NCBI RefSeq assembly: GCF_029227915.1
Contig: NC_079888.1
Span: 6,505,001-6,569,000 of the forward strand
Direction: 5' to 3'
DNA: 64,000 bases
DNA from: Hydractinia symbiolongicarpus
Taxonomy: Eukaryota; Cnidaria; Hydrozoa; Anthoathecata; Hydractiniidae
Shown here: positions 58,655-64,000 of the stretch, in pieces
Layout of the letters: every line of letters starts with the position of its first letter
Numbering within the stretch: the first letter of the stretch is position 1
Made by a program: the position numbers and the translations under genes
Notes under the pieces: model-generated
The model's database searches: none
What the model was told of the DNA's origin: nothing
What the model saw: only the letters and a program-made list of their open reading frames with translations

Positions 58655-58820
58655 AAAACAAGTTGTGCTTAAAATGTTCATTATAGTGTTAATATGAACT
58701 GTGTTAATTTTTTGTATTTGTGAGCTTTGCTTCTCAAGAGATTTAAGGTCAAAGTAGTCCCTCGATCGTTTATACACCCTGTTCGGTAAAATACTAACTT
58801 GTGTGACGTAAGCCTGTGGG
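58655..58820 (+). repeat. Dispersed repeat shared with 13115-13270
   Basis: Carries ACAAGTTGTGCTTAAAATGT, ATATGAACTGTG, TTTAAGGTCAAAGTAG, TTCGGTAAAATA and GTGTGACGTAAGCCTG, in the same order as the other copy. Confidence 0.65.
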
Positions 58821-60452
58821 ATGTTTTTAACTGTCTACCATGTTGCTAAATTCTTGAAAATTTTATTTTCTACAGTGATGTTGTTCTACAAGAATTTAGC
58901 TTGTCTTCTTCACCGCCCGAACCTCGCAATAAAGTTTAATTACTCTAGGCAAGACCAAGAAGTGGGCGAGTCTTCACAAGTCCTGTTGAGCTATGAACAA
59001 AATATGTACGAACCAAGTTGGGTTTTTTTCGATAATGGGGGCGACCGTTAATGTAATTATCGTTTTAGGAGAACAAAATTTGGACATAAAAAAATTAAAA
59101 ATGCCGTGCTGTTTTCGTGATATGTAAGAATGTTTTTATTAAAAAATATATATGTAAGTATTCTCGTTAGTTCTTCTTCAAGTCCAAGGTATGTTAGATC
59201 CAAATCTCCCTAGACAAGAAAAAAGATTCGGTCTTAAACCATCATATATAATCTTATGACTTATTATAACCAGAATTTGTTTTTAATTTTCATTTTGACA
59301 CACGTGTTTTTTTTTGTCAAAATTGACATTTTAGTATAGTATATTTTGATGATGTGTCATAAGCACGATTGGCTAAATTTAGGAATTTTGAACCTATGTT
59401 TATAACGAAATTTGTGTCACTAAATTTCATCAAACTGGTCTGAAAACATATCATTGTATATTTCAAATTTTATACTAAAGTTATAGATCTTTAAATGTAG
59501 ATAAAGCCTGCCGATTTCGAAAATCACTAATACCAAAATGGCTATGGTTTTTTTTGCATTATTGTTTTTTTTCAAATTTAAGTAGGCTTACCACTTAAGA
59601 CAATAAAATACGGTGGTTAGCTGCTAAAAAGAAAACACAGAATGGACTAACTGTAATATTTTTAAGGCAACAAATTAAGGCGTGATGAATATGTTGTTGC
59701 ATTCCGTAACAGCAAGTTTGTAGAAGAAAATGATATGTTTAGGAACCCACCACAACATATCAAAGCTGCATGCACTGGCCGCGAGTCTTCTGTTTTGACA
59801 CTAACCTGATAATATGTACAATTTAACCATGATTGCCATCGCAGTTTTGATACCAATATATAAAAAACACTTCAAAGATTTCTTTTCGTTTGCTTTTATG
59901 ACATTATGAATTGAATTTTTGTCAAGGTTTTTCGCACAATGCGAGTTTTTGTAGCTAGTTTTTATAGCTAGTTTTTATAGCTAGTTAGCTAGTCCCTCCT
60001 TTCCCATTTTTCATGTTAATGAGTTGTGTGATTTCCTTACAGTTTTCTTTTCTTCCTGGTCCAAACTGAAGAATCTTCAGTACATTACAACGCAATAGCG
60101 TGGATGTTCACAGGCTTTTTTGCGAGTTATCATGTAAAATAATACCTTGGGTATATTCCAAAGATCTTCTTAATATTTGGCTAATTCTGCGGCTAAAAGT
60201 TAGTGGAAACTATTCTGCTCAGCGATCGAATGCAAACCTTATATGATAATTCATTAATCTAAACAATTTATTAAAAGGAGGAAACTTAAAAGGAGGAACT
60301 TCAAAAGCAAAGATAAAGGTTTTATTGGGAGCAGAATATGTAGAACCCAAACAGTGTATGTAAAAAACCTTTAGTTTTATTTAAAACCATAACAGCATTG
60401 ACAAAAACAACAACAGATATACACTAGATTATGTCAAGATTTTGTGCAGGTA
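58821..60452. other. Gene-poor interval
   Basis: Contains a short minisatellite at 59947-59995 (TAGCTAGTTTTTA, three units). The 76-codon frame at 58821 lacks any domain. Nothing else is supported. Confidence 0.4.
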
Positions 60453-61688
60453 CCCAGCCGGCACAAAGAGCTATAAAAGACGTCTTTTAGACATCTTCTG
60501 CTTTTCTAAAAGACGTCTTTTTTGGCGCTGATTTGTCCGTCTATTATGCATCTTTTTAAGCATCTAAAAGAGGTCTTTTTAAAGATGCATTTCAAAAGGT
60601 CTCTTTTAGACGTCTTTTCAAAGACGTCTTTTAGACGTTTTTAAGAAATCTTTTACGATGTCTTTTAGACCTTTTATAGATGTAGAAGCGACTATAATGC
60701 ATCTTTAATGCAACTTTTTAAATGCATCTTTAGAAAGACATCTTTTATCTATCTATAAGACGTCTTCCTTGGTTTTTGTTTTTTTTGTTTTTTTTATTCA
60801 ACTTTTTAGAAAAAATAGGCATATCAGCTAATACACTTACCTACTATAATTTTATAAATTAATTTGCCTTCTAGCGGAACTTTGTCTTTGTTGCTTTTTA
60901 AATTGGCTTGCGCCATCAATGTAGTAGTGAAGATCCTGACGAAAATTAAAATCTCTCTGATGCTTTCATTAAAATACCGCTAATTTTCATCGAAGAATAT
61001 CCGCCAGGAGGTGCAGGAAAGCAAAATTACGATGTAATGAAAAAATCGTATTATTAAGGGTCGTTAAAATACATTAGTTTATAAAAATAATTAAAAGTGA
61101 CGATTACCACTTTCATCAATTTCGTGAAAAATTGATTTCCGAAAAAAATAAACATGCTATCTAAGTTTGCGAACACCCCCGTTTTTTTAAATCGAATTTT
61201 TCATATAAAAAACGAACGTCTTTTAAAAGACGCATTTAAGACCACTTTTAGAAATAGGACAAGACGTCTATTAAAAGACGCGTTTTAGATGCATTATAGC
61301 AAGAAGAGAAAGACGTCTTTTAAAAGATATATTTTAGATAACTTTTAGATGTCTTTTAAAAAGACGTCTTTTGAAGATCTAAAAGACGTCTATTAAAAGA
61401 CGCGTTTTAGATGCATTATAGCAAGAAGAGAAAGACGTCTTTTAAAAGATATATTTTAGATAACTTTTAGATGTCTTTTAAAAGACGTCTTTTGAAGATC
61501 TTCTAAAAGACATCTAAAATGCGTATACTACAAGATTCGAATTTATTTACTTTCAAAAGACGTATAAAAGGTGTCTTTTGAGAGACGTTCTTAAGAAGAT
61601 GCATTAAAGATATCTTAATAGCGTTTTCTAACAGAAGATTTAAAAAAGACATTTTAAGACGTCTTTAAGACGTCTTGTGCCGGTTGGG
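60453..61688. mobile_element. 1.24-kb TIR element packed with AAGACGTCTT palindromes
   Basis: The left end CCCAGCCGGCACAA and the right end, complemented as CCCAACCGGCACAA, are inverted repeats, each flanked by TA. The interior carries dozens of AAAAGACGTCTTTT and TAGACGTCTTT motifs on both sides of an AT-rich centre, so the two halves can pair. No ORF: non-autonomous. TA flanks suggest a TA-targeting transposase (inference). Confidence 0.8.
61261..61503. repeat. 122-bp tandem duplication inside the GACGTC element
   Basis: Copy 1 starts at 61261 and copy 2 at 61383, both AAGACGTCTATTAAAAGACG and onward. The copies are nearly identical, differing by one base in an A-run, so the duplication is recent relative to the rest of the element. 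Confidence 0.9.
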
Positions 61689-61883
61689 TATAAACCAGCT
61701 ACCTAAAGTTCAAATATTCAAAGAATTGCCAGCTAGAAACAAACTCGCAGCAAAACAAACTATAAAATCGCATACAATGAGACAAAAAGTATTTGCCCTA
61801 TTAGTCTAAACGAAACAATAGCACGCGCACGTTCACGTCCAATTTTGAATGTGAAAAAAAAGATAATAGTTTGTTTTGCAATA

Positions 61884-62937
61884 ACAAACAAGACGTATGA
61901 TATACGCAAACAACCTCGCGAATAAAGTTTACAAAAAGCTGTCTATCAAATTGGGATTTTTGTTACGAAGTTAGACACGACATATTTTACTATTCAGATA
62001 CGCAATAATATTTGTTACACACTTATTTTTCAAAATTGATTTGTGAGACCTTCCTGAACGTAAAATTCCTCGAACTTTTAATTTTCGATGGGTCCGTCTT
62101 GGGTGAACCGACTGACAGGAAGAAGAAAGACCACAAACCCACAAACCCCAAAATTTGCGAAATTCATTAATTCAGTTAATTCTGCCTAAATTCACTTTTA
62201 AAAAGTTTGGTGGAAACACCTTTATTTACTAGTTAGTTAAACAAGTGTTTTGAACACTTGTCTTATCTTTTTAAAAAAGAAAAAAAAAGTAAAAATAGTT
62301 ACCAAGATGAGATTCGAACACACGACGACTCCCGTGTCGGTGCTCAGAGAGGCAAAAATTTCCATTCTTGTAGGACACATTTGCGTTTTAATACAAGCTC
62401 ACGAGCTTGTAAAAACAAGACGTATGATATACGCAAACAACCTCGCGAATAAAGTTTACAAAAAGCTGTCTATCAAATTGGGATTTTTGTTACGAAGTTA
62501 GACACGACATATTTTACTATTCAGATACGCAATAATATTTGTTACACACTTATTTTTCAAAATTGATTTGTGAGACCTTCCTGAACGTAAAATTCCTCGA
62601 ACTTTTAATTTTCGATGGGTCCGTCTTGGGTGAACCGACTGACAGGAAGAAGAAAGACCACAAACCCACAAACCCCAAAATTTGCGAAATTCATTAATTC
62701 AGTTAATTCTGCCTAAATTCACTTTTAAAAAGTTTGGTGGAAACACCTTTATTTACTAGTTAGTTAAACAAGTGTTTTGAACACTTGTCTTATCTTTTTA
62801 AAAAAGAAAAAAAAAGTAAAAATAGTTACCAAGATGAGATTCGAACACACGACGACTCCCGTGTCGGTGCTCAGAGAGGCAAAAATTTCCATTCTTGTAG
62901 GACACATTTGCGTTTTAATACAAGCTCACGAGCTTGT
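61884..62937. repeat. 527-bp tandem duplication containing a tRNA-like B box
   Basis: Units 61884-62410 and 62411-62937 appear identical over nearly their full length. Each contains the perfect palindrome ACAAGTGTT-TTG-AACACTTGT, a purine-rich A tract and, on the minus strand, a tRNA-like segment with GTGTTCGAATCTCATCTTGG (B box). Small open frames starting in each unit (62258, 62785) are artefacts of the duplication. Confidence 0.93.
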
Positions 62938-63263
62938 AACAAAATAAGCCGAAGAAAATGTAAAGTGATGCTAAAAACATAAGATTTCTATGCTGTTCTA
63001 AACTCATTTAACAATGCGTGAAAAGGCGTACGTCGCAATCATGTTTTTACCCAAATTGTTCTTTTTTTATTTTCCTCTTCCTTTTTTTTTCTTGTTATGA
63101 TGTCAGCCACTGCACCTTGTACTGCGCTATCTACGTTTAGCAAGAAATTTAAAAGGATCGTGTAAACATTCGTGTAAACATCCTTTTAAAGTGATGGCAA
63201 GAACATAAGATTTTCATTTCTTCTTCGTGTATTTCTGCCTTTTCTCTAAATCTTTGGTATTAA

Positions 63264-63880
63264 CCCTATTCGGTCCTGGGTTTTTCGAACATACTATGAC
63301 CGGGGAGGGGGGGGGAAAGAATCCACCCCCCCCTAAATAACTTTTTATAGGGTTGTTCATATTGGATCAAACTCGACACACTTATAGTAGAAAAAGCACA
63401 TTTTTGTGACGTCATCAAAAGCCTAAAATTTGTTAAAAATACCACTATCTGCTTAAAACTTAATTACTTTTGTTCCAGAGCGAATTTTTGCATTCCGTCT
63501 GAAATTTCTAATTCGGTTTTTACATGGATCGCATAAGAAATGGCCAAAAATTGCCCGAAAATCCGTTTTTTCAAATTTTCCGGTAAAATCTGACAAAATC
63601 GGAAAATCGGATTAACTACGTGTCCAAATTATGCAAAATGAATCTTCTTAATAAAACAAAGTTGTGTTGTAAGTTTTAAATTCTAAGGATAATCCTTACT
63701 TTTAGAGGTAGTTTCGAGTAATGGCCAACATTATGGCCTCCGAAAGGTATGGGACCTAAAAATTTGGCATGCAGGTGTCTAATGGATAAATATTGAAACT
63801 TAGTAAGTTTCATAGCCATATAACACAGGATATATAACAAGGAGTTTGAAAAAATTGTTAGGGGGGGGGACCGAATAGGG
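63264..63880. mobile_element. 617-bp piggyBac-like MITE with TTAA target sites
   Basis: Perfect 13-bp TIRs CCCTATTCGGTCC and GGACCGAATAGGG are each flanked by TTAA (63260-63263 and 63881-63884), the target-site signature of piggyBac elements. G-runs lie just inside both ends. No transposase. A diverged inverted copy is at 20529-21250. Confidence 0.85.
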
Positions 63881-64000
63881 TTAAAAGATAAACAGCTAAA
63901 GCTTTAAAGCGTAGTCATTCGGTTAATGCTATGATTCTTATCAAGTCTAGGACACAACTTGCTTTTTTCTGCACTCACAAAATTATTAGAGAGAGAAGTG

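Overview
The window is AT-rich eukaryotic DNA with spliced protein genes (GT-AG introns), dense interspersed repeats and a small cluster of tRNA genes. The gene content fits a cnidarian, possibly a hydrozoan: a galaxin-like secreted protein, a DZIP3-type HEPN protein, a SWIM/SAP mobile-gene relic, a Penelope-like relic and hammerhead ribozyme copies. I infer the organism from gene families and repeat style; no species marker is present.

Layout. 1-6 kb: a near-identical tandem duplication with period 2645 bp, with copies of a roughly 570-bp non-autonomous element at the unit junctions. 6-12 kb: mobile-element graveyard with a tRNA-derived SINE, a 1.1-kb foldback, a TIR element, a SAP/SWIM-zinc-finger relic and a Penelope-like relic. 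12-18 kb: two intronless GNAT acetyltransferase genes in inverted orientation, about 80% identical, with tRNA-Ser(CGA) between them. 18-26.5 kb: non-autonomous DNA transposons and three more tRNA-Ser genes. The four tRNAs carry anticodons CGA, UGA, CGA and AGA, and all share a conserved box about 70 bp upstream.

27-35.4 kb: three minus-strand genes, namely an FN3-ankyrin protein, a large P-loop NTPase (UvrD/SF1-like) and a single-exon DZIP3-like HEPN protein with an RX4H motif. A decaying OTU/vertnin-like gene lies on the other strand between the last two. 40.5-42 kb: a two-exon galaxin-like secreted protein. 43.8-49.9 kb: a complete ten-exon MFSD12-like transporter (532 aa by my splice model). 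51-56 kb: repeats, including a well-formed type III hammerhead ribozyme at 54526-54613 and a degraded relative at 33972-34043. 56.9-57.7 kb: a two-coding-exon small secreted cysteine-containing peptide. 58.6-64 kb: repeats, including a GACGTC-palindrome-rich TIR element, a 527-bp tandem duplication and a piggyBac-like TTAA element.

No virus and no bacterial operon structure is visible. The functional core is ordinary animal metabolism and transport (GNAT, MFSD12), extracellular proteins (galaxin-like, small peptide), and a possible defence or RNA-surveillance neighbourhood (HEPN, NTPase, FN3-ANK). Exon limits come from reading splice sites and frame continuity by eye.
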